Positions 8,773 through 18,034 of a DNA stretch of 64,000 nucleotides are shown here, one piece after another. How positions within the stretch are numbered: position 1 is the first letter of the stretch; each line of letters begins with the position of its first letter. This stretch comes from Roseburia hominis A2-183. GTDB lineage: Bacteria > Bacillota > Clostridia > Lachnospirales > Lachnospiraceae. A model generated the notes under the pieces. It had not been told where the DNA came from, searched no databases, and saw nothing but the letters and a program-made list of their open reading frames with translations. Made by a program: the position numbers and the translations under genes. The stretch lies in NCBI RefSeq assembly GCF_000225345.1, contig NC_015977.1, positions 2,835,501-2,899,500 on the forward strand. Direction: 5' to 3'.

Positions 8773-9285
8773 TTATGATCTGTCTTCTACCGCTTTCAGG
8801 ATCTCCTCACTGATGGCATCCACGTCCTTGCCGTCCGTGTCCACGCAGATATCCGCCACCGCTTCGTAGCGCGGCCGGCGCTTCTCCATGAGTTCCCGGA
8901 TATATTCCACATTCATATTCCCGTTTAAAATCGGGCGGTTCGTGCTGTCCTTGACTCTTTCGTAGATCGTCTCCGGCGTCGCCCGAAGGAACACGATACA
9001 ACCGTTCTCCTTCATCAGCGCCGCATTCTCATCCCTGAGTACACTGCCTCCGCCGCAGGATACCACATATCCTGTGCTCTCCGAAAAAGACCGCAACAAC
9101 TCTGTCTCCAGGTCGCGGAAATAATTCTCCCCATGTGCGGCAAAAATATCTGTGATTGCCATCCCCTGTTGTTCCTCGATGAGCTGATCCATCTCGATTC
9201 GCTTCGACGGACATTTTTTCGCAAGCGCTCTCGCAATGGTACTTTTCCCAGCGCCCATAAAGCCGATCAGATATAAATTCTTCAT
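8773..9285 (-). CDS. aroK: Shikimate kinase
   Basis: Phosphorylates shikimate with ATP in the pathway to chorismate. The 170-residue protein has the P-loop GFMGAGKST (8-16), the Asp in RIEMDQLIEE, the Arg in FRDLETE, the glycine-rich SCGGGSV and the lid Arg in STNRPIL. AAAGGTGA precedes the ATG. It lies 17 bases after aroE on the same strand, so two adjacent pathway steps are encoded together. Confidence 0.95.
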   Translation of the reverse strand: MKNLYLIGFMGAGKSTIARALAKKCPSKRIEMDQLIEEQQGMAITDIFAAHGENYFRDLETELLRSFSESTGYVVSCGGGSVLRDENAALMKENGCIVFLRATPETIYERVKDSTNRPILNGNMNVEYIRELMEKRRPRYEAVADICVDTDGKDVDAISEEILKAVEDRS

Positions 9286-9302
9286 GCCGCAGTTTCACCT
9301 TT

Positions 9303-10172
9303 CTAGCTAAAAAAACGCTCTTTGACTTCCTCGACCGGCATATCTTTTCCGGTATACAGTTTAAAGGCAGCCACGCCCTGCCACAGCAGCATTCCCTTGC
9401 CGCCGATACAGGTTGCTCCGGCTTCCTTCGCCTCCCGGAGCAATCTCGTCTCCTCCGGGTTGTAGACGGCATCCGCCACCACTAACCCCGGTCGGAATGC
9501 AGAAGTGTCCTTTACCACACTCTCATTTTCCATCGGCTTCATGCCTACAATCGTTGCATTTGCAAAAATATCGCTGGACGCGATCTCCGCAGTCATCCGC
9601 GCAGTATCCGCAATATCATAGACATTTACCACGCACGACGGAACCGCCGCACGGATCTTCTCCGCCGTTTTCAGCGTTCTCTCAAAAAAAGCATCCTTGA
9701 TATTGAAAATAGAGATTTCTCTTGCACCGTCAAGCGCGCACTGCACCTGAATGGCAGTAGCGGCACCGCCTCCGCCTGCAACCGTGATCTTCTTGCCCTT
9801 AATATCGATCCCGTGATTCTTCAGATTATGCACAAATCCCTCGCCGTCAGTAATATGGCCGGTCAGTCTGCCGTTGTCATTTACGATCGTGTTGACCGCT
9901 CCGATAATCTGTGCTGCCGGAGACAATTCATCCATGTATTTGACAACCTCTGTCTTGCACGGCATGGTGACATTGCAGCCGCGCATTTTGAATGTGCGCA
10001 TGGCGGCAATGGCGTCTGCCACTTCCTCCACCTTGATATCAAAAGCAACATACACATAATCCAGTCCCAGCCGCTCGAAGCTGTAATTATACATTGCCGG
10101 CGAACCCGAATGTCCGACCGGCGAACCAATCAATGCCAATAATCCTGTGTGTCCTGAAATTCTGCTGTCCAT
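9303..10172 (-). CDS. aroE: Shikimate dehydrogenase
   Basis: Reduces 3-dehydroshikimate to shikimate with NADPH. Substrate-binding signature IGSPVGHSGSPAMYN is near the N-terminus, the catalytic Lys is in NVTMPCKTEV (K73), and the nucleotide-binding loop is VAGGGGAATAIQ. The start ATG 10172 follows GGAGGAAAT; the frame is open 24 codons further but without a comparable site. At 289 residues it has normal length. It is in an operon with aroK. Confidence 0.95.
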   Translation of the reverse strand: MDSRISGHTGLLALIGSPVGHSGSPAMYNYSFERLGLDYVYVAFDIKVEEVADAIAAMRTFKMRGCNVTMPCKTEVVKYMDELSPAAQIIGAVNTIVNDNGRLTGHITDGEGFVHNLKNHGIDIKGKKITVAGGGGAATAIQVQCALDGAREISIFNIKDAFFERTLKTAEKIRAAVPSCVVNVYDIADTARMTAEIASSDIFANATIVGMKPMENESVVKDTSAFRPGLVVADAVYNPEETRLLREAKEAGATCIGGKGMLLWQGVAAFKLYTGKDMPVEEVKERFFS

Positions 10173-10277
10173 ATTTCCTCCATGATCCGGCGCCCTTTTT
10201 CTCTCTGCGCCAATAACAGTATCATAGCTGTTTTTTCTTATCATTTCAATACACTAAAGCAAAAAAGCATCCCTTTT

Positions 10278-10781
10278 CTACTCTGTAAGTATCGGCTTAA
10301 AATCTTCCGTATCGCCGCAGAATATGCCGCCGCATTCCTGTAAGATGTGCCGCATTACAGGCAGTACCTTTTCATATTCCTCCGCAGAAAATGTCACCAG
10401 ATACACTCTGTCGCAGTCATGTTCCTCTGCAAATGCCGCAGTCACCTGATCCCGGGGATGTATTTTTCCTTCCTCCATGTCCATGGAGGCTTCTCCGCCG
10501 TACATAATCTCAAGTACGCCTGCTTCCTGCCAGATTTCCATCTCACAGGTTCCTTCCAGCACGTCTGCAATCTGCCGCACGCCCACAGTCTCCGGTGCAA
10601 GATAGAGCCATTCGCCCGGCACATCTGCCTTTTTCTCCTGCGCGGCCTTGTTCGCCAGAACCGCTGCTTTTCCCAGCGTTCCGTGCCCCGCCTTCTTCAT
10701 CGAAGCCGCTTTTCCCGCTGCTCTGTGTCCCGCTTTCTTCATCGAAGCTGCTTTTCCCGCTTTCTTTCCCAGCTTTTTCAT
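10278..10781 (-). CDS. Hypothetical protein with Lys/Ala repeat N-terminus
   Basis: A 167-residue protein. The first 50 residues are Lys/Ala/Gly-rich and hold two identical 11-residue units, GKAASMKKAGH, spaced 14 residues apart; this basic tail could bind DNA, RNA or acidic polymers. Residues 55-167 form a compact acidic domain starting GEWLYLAPETVGVRQIADVL that I cannot assign; its layout loosely recalls SseB-like domains. AGGAGG precedes the ATG, and the gene lies 12 bases after map, so they are probably co-transcribed. Confidence 0.65.
   Translation of the reverse strand: MKKLGKKAGKAASMKKAGHRAAGKAASMKKAGHGTLGKAAVLANKAAQEKKADVPGEWLYLAPETVGVRQIADVLEGTCEMEIWQEAGVLEIMYGGEASMDMEEGKIHPRDQVTAAFAEEHDCDRVYLVTFSAEEYEKVLPVMRHILQECGGIFCGDTEDFKPILTE
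10683..10757 (-). repeat. Coding direct repeat (two 33-bp units, 42-bp period)
   Basis: Units 10725-10757 and 10683-10715 encode the same 11 residues (GKAASMKKAGH). A recent in-frame duplication is the simplest explanation. Confidence 0.75.
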
Positions 10782-10793
10782 CCTGCCTCCTGC

Positions 10794-11669
10794 TTACCAG
10801 CAAAGAACCTCGTGACCGTCCTCCGTCACAAGCACCATAATCTCCCACTGTGCAGACGGAAGTCCGTCCTCCGTGTAGACCTCCCAGTCGTTTGCATCAT
10901 CGACATAGATGTCCACTTTTCCCATGTTGACCATCGGCTCGATCGTAAAGATCATGCCCGGCACCATCAGCATCTCCTGACCGCGCTTGCTATTATAGCC
11001 GACCCACGGCTCCTCATGGAACTCCAGTCCCACGCCGTGTCCGCCGATCTCACGCACAACCGTATAACCGTTTGCGAAGGCGTGATCGTGAACCGCCTGC
11101 CCCATATCGCCTAAAAATCCCCACGGTTTTACCTCTGCGAGACCTTTTTCCACACACTCCTTCGTGACATCCACGAGACGTTTCTTCTCCGGGCTGACGT
11201 CGCCGATGCAGAACATTCTGGAAGAATCGGAAAAATAACCGTTCAAAATCGTGGAAACATCCACATTGATAATATCTCCCGACTTCAAAATGACATCCTT
11301 TGACGGGAATCCATGGCACACCTGATCGTTCACCGAAGTGCACACGCTGTACGGGTAGCCCTGATAATGCAGCGGTGCCGGAATACCGCCCATGCTGGTC
11401 GTCATGTCGTAGACAATCTTGTCGATTTCCGCCGTATTCATGCCCTCATGAATGTGCTCCTGAATATAATCGAGCACCGCGATATTGATCTTGCAGCTCT
11501 CCTTAATCCCTGCAATCTGATCTGCATTCTTGATAATGTCATGGGTCGGGACGATATGTCCCTGCGCAGCGATCGCTGCAATCTTCTCGTCAAATGCCTG
11601 ATGGCATGCCTTGTATTTCCGGCCGCTTTTGCACCAGCACGGATCATTTCTTCCAATTTTTACTGACAT
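10794..11669 (-). CDS. map: Methionine aminopeptidase with SEC-C zinc motif
   Basis: Removes the initiator methionine from new proteins. The catalytic pita-bread fold has its five metal ligands at D137, D148, H211, E244 and E276 and the substrate His in VCHGFP (H119). The N-terminus carries a SEC-C motif, CWCKSGRKYKACH (C11, C13, C22, H23), a zinc knuckle likely to help ribosome association. This fused form is known in clostridia. 291 residues; the ribosome-binding site is weak (AGAAGAAT). Confidence 0.95.
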   Translation of the reverse strand: MSVKIGRNDPCWCKSGRKYKACHQAFDEKIAAIAAQGHIVPTHDIIKNADQIAGIKESCKINIAVLDYIQEHIHEGMNTAEIDKIVYDMTTSMGGIPAPLHYQGYPYSVCTSVNDQVCHGFPSKDVILKSGDIINVDVSTILNGYFSDSSRMFCIGDVSPEKKRLVDVTKECVEKGLAEVKPWGFLGDMGQAVHDHAFANGYTVVREIGGHGVGLEFHEEPWVGYNSKRGQEMLMVPGMIFTIEPMVNMGKVDIYVDDANDWEVYTEDGLPSAQWEIMVLVTEDGHEVLCW

Positions 11670-11791
11670 ATTCTTCTTCTCTTCTCTATTTTATTTTTTA
11701 TATTATATTCTGCCTGCCGCAAATGCTTTCTTCACATATCGGCGCATATCCTGCTTCACGCAATGGAAAATCTCTGTCTTTCCCTCTTTGT

Positions 11792-12445
11792 TCAATGATC
11801 TACCGTGATGCTGCCGAACGGCACGCGGTCCCAGGTAGTCTCGTCTAACTCACAGGTATGCTGTGCCAGAAGTTTTTCGTATTCCGTGCCGCCGATGGAA
11901 TAATCCTCGTAATCGACCTGTTCCATCTCCGCAAGAATACTCTGATATTTCTGCGCCAGCGCCATTTTTCGCATGGATGCATCAATCGTTTCCTCATCGA
12001 CACCCAGGCGCGCTCTCTGCTCCTCGGTAAGGTCACTCCAAAAATCCTGCTGATCATTGGCAAGATACTGTTCCTCCTCCTCTGAGAGCGTGATTTTCTC
12101 TGCTGTTGCCATCTGGTAAAACAGCGTATCATGAATGGTCATATCCACCACTGTCTGTTTCGCCTGCTCCCGTAGGAACGTATGATTGATATACAGCTGC
12201 CAGTATTCGTCCGTATTATCCGGATTATAGATGATGGCCGCATCTTCCATATTGCCTTCCTCATATGCGATATAAAATGCCATCTCCCGCAGAGTTACCG
12301 TCTTCCCGTCCACCGTCACCACCACAAGATCCAGTGATTCCGGAAATGACAGCTTCTGCCGCTTTCCCTGTTCGCGGTAGGATGCTGTCCCCAGAATGAT
12401 GACCAGAACGACCAGAACAGCAGTAAATCTTAATTTCTGTCTCAT
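11792..12445 (-). CDS. Membrane-anchored SurA/PrsA N-terminal-like protein without PPIase domain
   Basis: A 217-residue protein with an N-terminal membrane anchor (about residues 7-24) and an extracytoplasmic helical domain resembling the chaperone part of SurA/PrsA foldases (VTVDGKTVTLREMAFYIAYE). The parvulin domain that would normally follow is absent, so it may be a chaperone-like or holdase protein. The start ATG 12445 overlaps the yqeY stop as ATGA, indicating translational coupling. A TTG at 12454 is possible but less likely. Confidence 0.65.
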   Translation of the reverse strand: MRQKLRFTAVLVVLVIILGTASYREQGKRQKLSFPESLDLVVVTVDGKTVTLREMAFYIAYEEGNMEDAAIIYNPDNTDEYWQLYINHTFLREQAKQTVVDMTIHDTLFYQMATAEKITLSEEEEQYLANDQQDFWSDLTEEQRARLGVDEETIDASMRKMALAQKYQSILAEMEQVDYEDYSIGGTEYEKLLAQHTCELDETTWDRVPFGSITVDH

Positions 12446-12882
12446 GCCTGACAAAGCCCTGCCACCACCTGATTGATCACGCTGCCCTCTGCCTTGCCTT
12501 TCAGTTCCGGCATAACAGCCTTCATGATCTGTCCTTTGTTGTGGCTTGCTACCACGTCCGCGAACTTCTCTGTGATAAACGCCTCCACCTCGTCAGCCGA
12601 CATCATTTTCGGCGCATATTCCATAAAAATATCGTAGCGCGTCTTATATTCTGCAAGCAGATCTTCTCTGGATGCCGGGCAGGTATCGATCTGTTCCTTC
12701 ACGGACTTGATCTCCTTTAAAATGACCCGGTCCACAAGTTCTTCCCGAATGTCATCGCGGCAGCCCTCATCGATTGCCACCTTCTTCGCAGCCGACACCA
12801 GTGTGGAGATTGCATCCTTGCGCACCTTGTCTCTTGCCTTCATTGCTGCGATCATATCATCCTGTAACTGTTTGAACTGCAT
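12442..12882 (-). CDS. yqeY: YqeY/GatB-tail domain protein
   Basis: A 146-residue protein of the YqeY family, the domain also found at the C-terminus of the GatB amidotransferase subunit, where it contacts tRNA. Family features are the helical start MQFKQLQDDMIAAMKARDKVRKDAI and the end MKAVMPELKGKAEGSVINQVV. The free-standing form is thought to assist aminoacyl-tRNA handling, but its role is unproven. GGAGG lies 8 bases before the ATG. Confidence 0.9.
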   Translation of the reverse strand: MQFKQLQDDMIAAMKARDKVRKDAISTLVSAAKKVAIDEGCRDDIREELVDRVILKEIKSVKEQIDTCPASREDLLAEYKTRYDIFMEYAPKMMSADEVEAFITEKFADVVASHNKGQIMKAVMPELKGKAEGSVINQVVAGLCQA

Positions 12883-12950
12883 TTTTTATTCCTCCATCTC
12901 TTATTTCATTTCTATCCAGATTATAGCATTTTGCTTTTGAAAATACAAAC

Positions 12951-14255
12951 CTACAACACACGCCGTACCGAAGTGATCGTACGGTAGGTTGCATTTCCGT
13001 AGCAGATGCCGGTTCTCGGGTTGGACGCATGGATAATCCGTCCACCGCCGATATAGATTGCCACATGTCCCGGATAGCAGATAATATCGCCGGGCTGCGC
13101 ATTTTCATAGCTGACTGCCTGTCCACAGCCGCTCTGCGAATAGGAAGATCTCGGCAGGGAAATGCCAAAATGCTGGTAGACCGCCATGACAAAATAGGAG
13201 CAATCCGTTCCGGATGTCAGGCTGGTACCTCCAAGGACATAGGGATTCCCCAGAAACTGGCTCGCATAGGACACGACGTCACTGCCGCTGACTCCGGTCG
13301 TGTAGGACGGATTTAGTCCGCCGTCCGTCAGACCTGTGGAAGAGCTGCCGGAGGTACTGCTGCCCGAAGTCGAGGTATCCGTCCCTGTCGAAGCGGTATT
13401 TCCGGTCGTATTCGAGGTCGTTCCGGTGCCGGCTGTCGAGGCATCCGTTCCGGTGGTGCTGCCGGTCGTTCCTGCCGCAGCAGCCGCCTGCGCCGCCTTT
13501 TTCTTCGCCGCCTCCGCAGCCGCCTGTTTTGCCTTCTCCGTCGCGATGATCTGGTTCTGCTGCTTGATCGTCTGCGCATACTGGCTTGCAAGACTCTGTG
13601 CATTGGCAAGCTGGCTGTCAAAATCCGCCATCTCCGAACGCTTTGTCGCAATCACCTGCTCCAGAGAACTCTGCTGCTCCTGATAGCTGATCTGAAGCTC
13701 CTCCATCTCCGCCATCTCACTCTCAAGCTGTGCCGTCAGATCTTCCACCTGCTGCACCACTTCCTGATAGTTCGTCAGCATATCGCGGTCATACTGGTAG
13801 ACGTCCGAGACATATTCCACCCGGTTCAAAAGATCCGTAATGCTGTCCGCGCCGACTAACGCCGTCAAAAAGGACTGGTCTCCATTCTCATACATATACT
13901 GAATCCGCTGCTTCATGGCGTCATACTGCTGCTGTTCCTCCGCTTTCGCATTTTCCAGATCCGCGTTTGCCTGTTCGATCTCCTGCTCCTGCGTATCCAT
14001 ATCGCTCTGCAGGATGTCCATATCGGTAAGCAGGCTCATGAGTTGATTGTCATAATTATTCATCTCTGCCTGAAGGCTGTTCTGCGCCGACTGGATATTC
14101 TGAATCTGCTGGTTCACCTGATTCAGTTCCTGCTGTGCCTCATCCTTTTTATCCTGTGCATCCTTGATTGCCGAAGCAGACACAGACGCATAGTTTCCGA
14201 TTCCGACTGCTCCCGCCAGAAGCAGTGCCAGAACACGTTTCTTAAAATGTCTCAT
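12951..14255 (-). CDS. Secreted NlpC/P60 peptidoglycan hydrolase with coiled-coil domain (PcsB-like)
   Basis: A 434-residue exported cell-wall hydrolase. A signal peptide (about 1-27, ending SVSASA) is followed by a long coiled coil rich in Gln and Glu (to about residue 250), an Ala/Lys stretch, a Thr/Ser/Gly linker and a C-terminal NlpC/P60 domain with Cys352 (GTDCSYF), His397 (PGHVAIY) and His409 as the likely catalytic residues. It should cut the D-Glu to diamino-acid bond of stem peptides. The coiled coil resembles PcsB-type hydrolases controlled by FtsEX. GGAG precedes the ATG 14255. Confidence 0.9.
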   Translation of the reverse strand: MRHFKKRVLALLLAGAVGIGNYASVSASAIKDAQDKKDEAQQELNQVNQQIQNIQSAQNSLQAEMNNYDNQLMSLLTDMDILQSDMDTQEQEIEQANADLENAKAEEQQQYDAMKQRIQYMYENGDQSFLTALVGADSITDLLNRVEYVSDVYQYDRDMLTNYQEVVQQVEDLTAQLESEMAEMEELQISYQEQQSSLEQVIATKRSEMADFDSQLANAQSLASQYAQTIKQQNQIIATEKAKQAAAEAAKKKAAQAAAAAGTTGSTTGTDASTAGTGTTSNTTGNTASTGTDTSTSGSSTSGSSSTGLTDGGLNPSYTTGVSGSDVVSYASQFLGNPYVLGGTSLTSGTDCSYFVMAVYQHFGISLPRSSYSQSGCGQAVSYENAQPGDIICYPGHVAIYIGGGRIIHASNPRTGICYGNATYRTITSVRRVL

Positions 14256-14300
14256 GCGGTATCTCCATCCCAAATATCTGAATTATCTTTCATTGCGTAC

Positions 14301-14334
14301 AAAAAACGGGTATGACTCTGTTATCATACCCGTT
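14301..14334 (-). terminator. Terminator after the CD225-domain gene
   Basis: AACGGGTATGA / TCATACCCGTT stem with an 8-base loop, followed on the minus strand by a T run. Confidence 0.85.
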
Positions 14335-14401
14335 GATTATATCATACTTCCTTATAAAATTGTCACAGTTTCCATAATTTTTCGATTTTTCGGAAATCAG
14401 A

Positions 14402-15928
14402 TCAATCCCATCCGATATACATCAGTTCCAGATCGCTCAGCTCGCCATCATAGAATGTTACGGAAATGGAGTTTTCATCCATATCCTCGTAGGTGTCGCT
14501 GTGGCTGTACCACTGATAAGACTGGTAGTCGCCGGTATCCGACTCATACTCATAATCCGGCTCGCCGTAAGCAGTCATAAAGTCGTCGTTGACCGCATCC
14601 TTTGTCAGACCGTTCGGCAGAAGGATCTCCAGATCGTCATTGTAGTCCATGCTGGTGAATGAGAAGCCGAACACCGTTCCGTCTGCAAGTGTCTGCGGAT
14701 CGTCGGTTACATTTCCAATGTACACCTCTCCCAGTTCATTTCCCTGTGCATCGTAGAATGTCGGATAGTAATATTCATTCTTGTTGGATACATACTCCTC
14801 ATCCTCGGAGTCGATGGAAAAACCGAGTGCCTTGAAATCGCTGTAGCTCATAGGAAGCTGCACCAGGATACCGTTGACGGTAATGTCTCCGCTGTCGAAC
14901 GCATCCCCTGCTGTCACGTCAAGCGGAGCTGCCGTTTTGGCATCCTCTGTATCCTCGCTGTCATCGGCAAGAAAATCGTCGGTGTCGTACTCTTCATCAC
15001 CGGAATCACCCATGAAATCATCCGTGTCGTAATCATCGCTTACACCTGCGGCCTCGTTATATCCTTCCATAAACGCATCCTCGATGTCGTTGCTGTAAAG
15101 TACGCTGAAAATAATGCTGAAGACCAGCCATACCAGTGCGATCGCAAAACCGATCCACAGGCAGATTGTCGCCGACTTGCTGTTGCGCTTATACTCCTGC
15201 ACATCTCCGGACTTGTAGGCACTGTTCGCCTTGCTCGTGAATACGCATCCGATAATACCCATAATCATGGTAATCAGGTTGCATCCGCAGCAGCACAGAA
15301 TCTCAAGGATGGAGAATGTAATCTTCATTCCGAACGAGTTCTTCACTGGCTGACCGTTCTCGTCGTTGAGCACCGTCGCCTCGCCATAGTTTACGCCGGC
15401 ATATGCATTTCCCGCATACTGGCCGTTCGCCTGACCATACGCCTGCTGACCGTTCGTCTGCTGTCCATAGGCATTATTCTGTCCGTAAGCGTTATTCTGT
15501 CCATAGGCGTTATTCTGTCCATAGGCGTTATTCTGTCCGTAAGAATACTCTCCCTGGCCGTTCGTGCTCTGCTCTCCGTAATTCTGCTGACCGTAAGGCT
15601 GGCTCACATTCCCCTGGCCGTTCGCATTTTCTGCCTGACCGTAGTTCTGACCGTAAGGCTGGCCTGCATTCTCCTGTCCATAAGGCTGACCTGCGCTTTC
15701 CTGTCCATAACCGTTTCCCGGCTGGCCGTAAGCATTCGCTCCCGGCTGGGCATCCGGCTGCGTCATTCCGCTATTCGCTGCCACGTCCGGCTGACCGTAT
15801 GCACCCTGTGCTCCCGGCTGACCGTACACATCCTGCGTTCCCTGCTGATTCTCTGCCCCCGCAGATCCCAGCTGTGTCTGTCCCGGGTCGTTCTCTAAAT
15901 TGTAATTTTTGTTCTCATTCTGATCCAT
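14402..15928 (-). CDS. CD225/dispanin-family membrane protein with Gln/Asn/Gly/Tyr-rich N-terminus
   Basis: A 508-residue protein. Residues 1-185 are low complexity, rich in G, Q, N, Y and A, with many YGQ units and a perfect fourfold YGQNNA repeat (130-153). Residues about 197-280 match the CD225/dispanin (IFITM-like) layout: hydrophobic segment with a Cys cluster LCCCGC, the loop [20 protein letters not shown], then a second membrane helix. An acidic Asp/Glu-rich linker follows, then a C-terminal domain of about 150 residues of unknown function. ATG 15928 follows GGGAG. The topology suggests an envelope protein whose disordered tail could self-associate; that is inference. Confidence 0.8.
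   Translation of the reverse strand: MDQNENKNYNLENDPGQTQLGSAGAENQQGTQDVYGQPGAQGAYGQPDVAANSGMTQPDAQPGANAYGQPGNGYGQESAGQPYGQENAGQPYGQNYGQAENANGQGNVSQPYGQQNYGEQSTNGQGEYSYGQNNAYGQNNAYGQNNAYGQNNAYGQQTNGQQAYGQANGQYAGNAYAGVNYGEATVLNDENGQPVKNSFGMKITFSILEILCCCGCNLITMIMGIIGCVFTSKANSAYKSGDVQEYKRNSKSATICLWIGFAIALVWLVFSIIFSVLYSNDIEDAFMEGYNEAAGVSDDYDTDDFMGDSGDEEYDTDDFLADDSEDTEDAKTAAPLDVTAGDAFDSGDITVNGILVQLPMSYSDFKALGFSIDSEDEEYVSNKNEYYYPTFYDAQGNELGEVYIGNVTDDPQTLADGTVFGFSFTSMDYNDDLEILLPNGLTKDAVNDDFMTAYGEPDYEYESDTGDYQSYQWYSHSDTYEDMDENSISVTFYDGELSDLELMYIGWD
15470..15541 (-). repeat. Four tandem 18-bp coding repeats (YGQNNA)4
   Basis: Four nearly identical 18-base units in frame; they could gain or lose copies by slippage without breaking the frame. 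Confidence 0.85.
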
Positions 15929-16035
15929 CTTTTGTCTCCCTGTTTTCAAAATTCTTTCAAAAAATAACACTCATAACCACTTTAGTATAACAGAGCGTCT
16001 TCTATTACTCAAGCAAATCTGTGCAAATAGTACCT

Positions 16036-17595
16036 TTATCCTATCTGTTTGACGATCAGCACCGCATCTCCCGGCTGCAGATTTTTTTCCGTCCAGCCGT
16101 TGGTTTCCAGAATATCCTGTATGGTCGTATGATTCTCCTTGGCAATCGTCCACAGATCATCGCCCGCCTTTGCAATATAGCCCACCAGACCGGGGCGGTT
16201 CTGTAATTCTTCCATATCTAAAGGCTCTTCTGTAATCTCTTCGATGTTCTGTATTTTCTGCGGCAAAAACGCCATCAGGTTTAACTGGATCACCGCTTTG
16301 ATCTCAATATGTTCCTGATCCATCATCACCGCGGACAGCTGCTCTAATCCGCAGTCCATCTCCGCCTCCACGTCCGGCTGCATATCGGGAATCTCAAGGA
16401 TCTGGGAAAACGGATAGATTTCCCTTGCCGACTGGATCGGCATATTGTCATCCGTTGTGATATAGAGAAGTTCCGCCGTGATCGTTCCCTCCGCCCGGAT
16501 TCCGTTCTCCACAGGCTCGTATTTTTCCAGGCGCACCGTTCCCTCGCAGGCACAGATCTGCAGGATTTTCTCCTGGCTTTCCGGAATTTCCAGCTGTTCC
16601 GTTACCCGGCATTTTGCCGCATTTTTTACAAGGAGTCTCTCACCGATCCGCTCCCTGACTACCGGAACGGCTTTTTCCCGGAGCGAGTAGAGATCGGTCA
16701 GAAGTTCCATCTCTTCTTCCCGCCACACGCGGACATCGACCGAGACGGAGAGTTCGAGCACAAGAATGCGCTCCTCCCCGTCGTAATCCGGCTTGATCTC
16801 CAGTTCCGCCGACAGCGGGACAGCCGATATTTTAAAAATGCAATTCTCCCCGGCAGCGTCACAGTCGGCCGCACATTCCAGAGGAACCGTCGTCTCATAC
16901 CACTGCAGGCGCTCGCTCTCCTCTTCCTCACTGTAGAGCACCGCCGCCAGAATCTCACCTGTGACGACCGCCTTCCCATCCTCCACATGGCTTTCGACGT
17001 TGCGGAGTTCTACACTGCGCCACAGAATTTCCCGCACATTGGGTTTGTTCGACGGCAGAACAATCTCACTCTTCTGCCGGCAGACATCCCGGCAGGATGC
17101 GAGCAGATTGAGCGCTCCCCAGGTTCCCGTCTTCTGCTGGTAATCCCCCGGCAGTTCCAGTCTGGACGTAAACTCCTCCAACACCTGTTCCTCCGCCGAG
17201 GCACGCAGCACAACCACCGCACGGATGCTCAATTTTCTCGAATTGATTACGCCGACTGTCAGATCCTCGATCTCTCCGGCGGCATGTACCTCCCCGTTCT
17301 CCTGCAGCCCGTCTATATTGAGTTTCTCCTGAAACGGAATCTCTCCTTTGAGGCAGCTGATTTTTCCATCACTCTGCTCACACCGGTAAAGAATGTGAAA
17401 CACCAGGCTTCCTTTTACCCACACCGCCTTGTTTGCCGCCTTCACCTCGTCAAACCGCAGTTCGCCATTTTCTTTCAAAACCTTCATGATGTCCGGCCGG
17501 TAGTCCGGGACATTATAGTCATCATCCAGCGTGATCTGGCTGACCGCCGTGCCATTCTGCTGTATTCTATGTATCTTTACTTTTTCGAGTTCCAA
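16036..17595 (-). CDS. sipL: SipL-like spore morphogenesis protein (SPOCS and LysM domains)
   Basis: A 519-residue protein with three SPOCS (DUF3794) regions, each with patterns such as NVPDYRPDIMKVL and PFQEKL, and a C-terminal LysM domain (GLVGYIAKAGDDLWTIAKEN to the end). In Clostridioides difficile SipL binds the coat ATPase SpoIVA through its LysM domain and anchors coat to the forespore; the same role is inferred. The start is placed at TTG 17595, six to seven bases after GGGGGAT and giving the family-like MELEKVKIH; the ATG at 17610 lacks a good site. It follows veg by 74 bases. Confidence 0.88.
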   Translation of the reverse strand: MELEKVKIHRIQQNGTAVSQITLDDDYNVPDYRPDIMKVLKENGELRFDEVKAANKAVWVKGSLVFHILYRCEQSDGKISCLKGEIPFQEKLNIDGLQENGEVHAAGEIEDLTVGVINSRKLSIRAVVVLRASAEEQVLEEFTSRLELPGDYQQKTGTWGALNLLASCRDVCRQKSEIVLPSNKPNVREILWRSVELRNVESHVEDGKAVVTGEILAAVLYSEEEESERLQWYETTVPLECAADCDAAGENCIFKISAVPLSAELEIKPDYDGEERILVLELSVSVDVRVWREEEMELLTDLYSLREKAVPVVRERIGERLLVKNAAKCRVTEQLEIPESQEKILQICACEGTVRLEKYEPVENGIRAEGTITAELLYITTDDNMPIQSAREIYPFSQILEIPDMQPDVEAEMDCGLEQLSAVMMDQEHIEIKAVIQLNLMAFLPQKIQNIEEITEEPLDMEELQNRPGLVGYIAKAGDDLWTIAKENHTTIQDILETNGWTEKNLQPGDAVLIVKQIG

Positions 17596-17669
17596 AAAAA
17601 TATCCCCCATATCCGAATCTTTGAAACATCTTATTCGAATACGGGGAATATTATACCTGATACCTTATG

Positions 17670-17912
17670 TTAACATAATTTCATCCGAATATCTCTTGTA
17701 ATGATATCCGAATAACTGAATGAAAGTAACTGAGGCGGATTTTCTTCCTGCTCGTCATTCACCAGTATTGTAAAAACACTCGGATATGCGTTCTGAATGA
17801 CTCCTTCCTGGATGTCGACCTTGTTGCGTCCTCTGTCAAGCTGAATCAGTACCTTCCGTCCGCACTGCTGATACACGGAAGCGCGTACCTTATGGATGTC
17901 TGCCTGTTGCAT
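17670..17912 (-). CDS. veg: Veg family protein
   Basis: An 80-residue small basic protein of the Veg family, whose Bacillus subtilis member stimulates biofilm formation. Conserved segments GRKVLIQLDRGRNKVDIQEG, AYPSVFTILV and SFSYSDIITRDI are all present. GGGAGG precedes the ATG and a consensus promoter lies upstream. It is the first gene of a likely veg-sipL transcription unit. Confidence 0.9.
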   Translation of the reverse strand: MQQADIHKVRASVYQQCGRKVLIQLDRGRNKVDIQEGVIQNAYPSVFTILVNDEQEENPPQLLSFSYSDIITRDIRMKLC

Positions 17913-17969
17913 TGTCTACCTCCCTGTTCCGGCTTCTTATCGTCCTAACACCGAATACCATTCCGCTTT

Positions 17970-17998
17970 AGTTTATCACTGTACTAAATTTTTGTCAA
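17970..17998 (-). promoter_or_regulatory. Strong sigma-A promoter of veg
   Basis: TTGACA (17998-17993), 17-base spacer, TAAACT (17975-17970). In B. subtilis veg is also driven by a very strong promoter. Confidence 0.8.
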
Positions 17999-18034
17999 AC
18001 AAACCGGAGAATTTTTTAAAAATATCAAGAAAAT

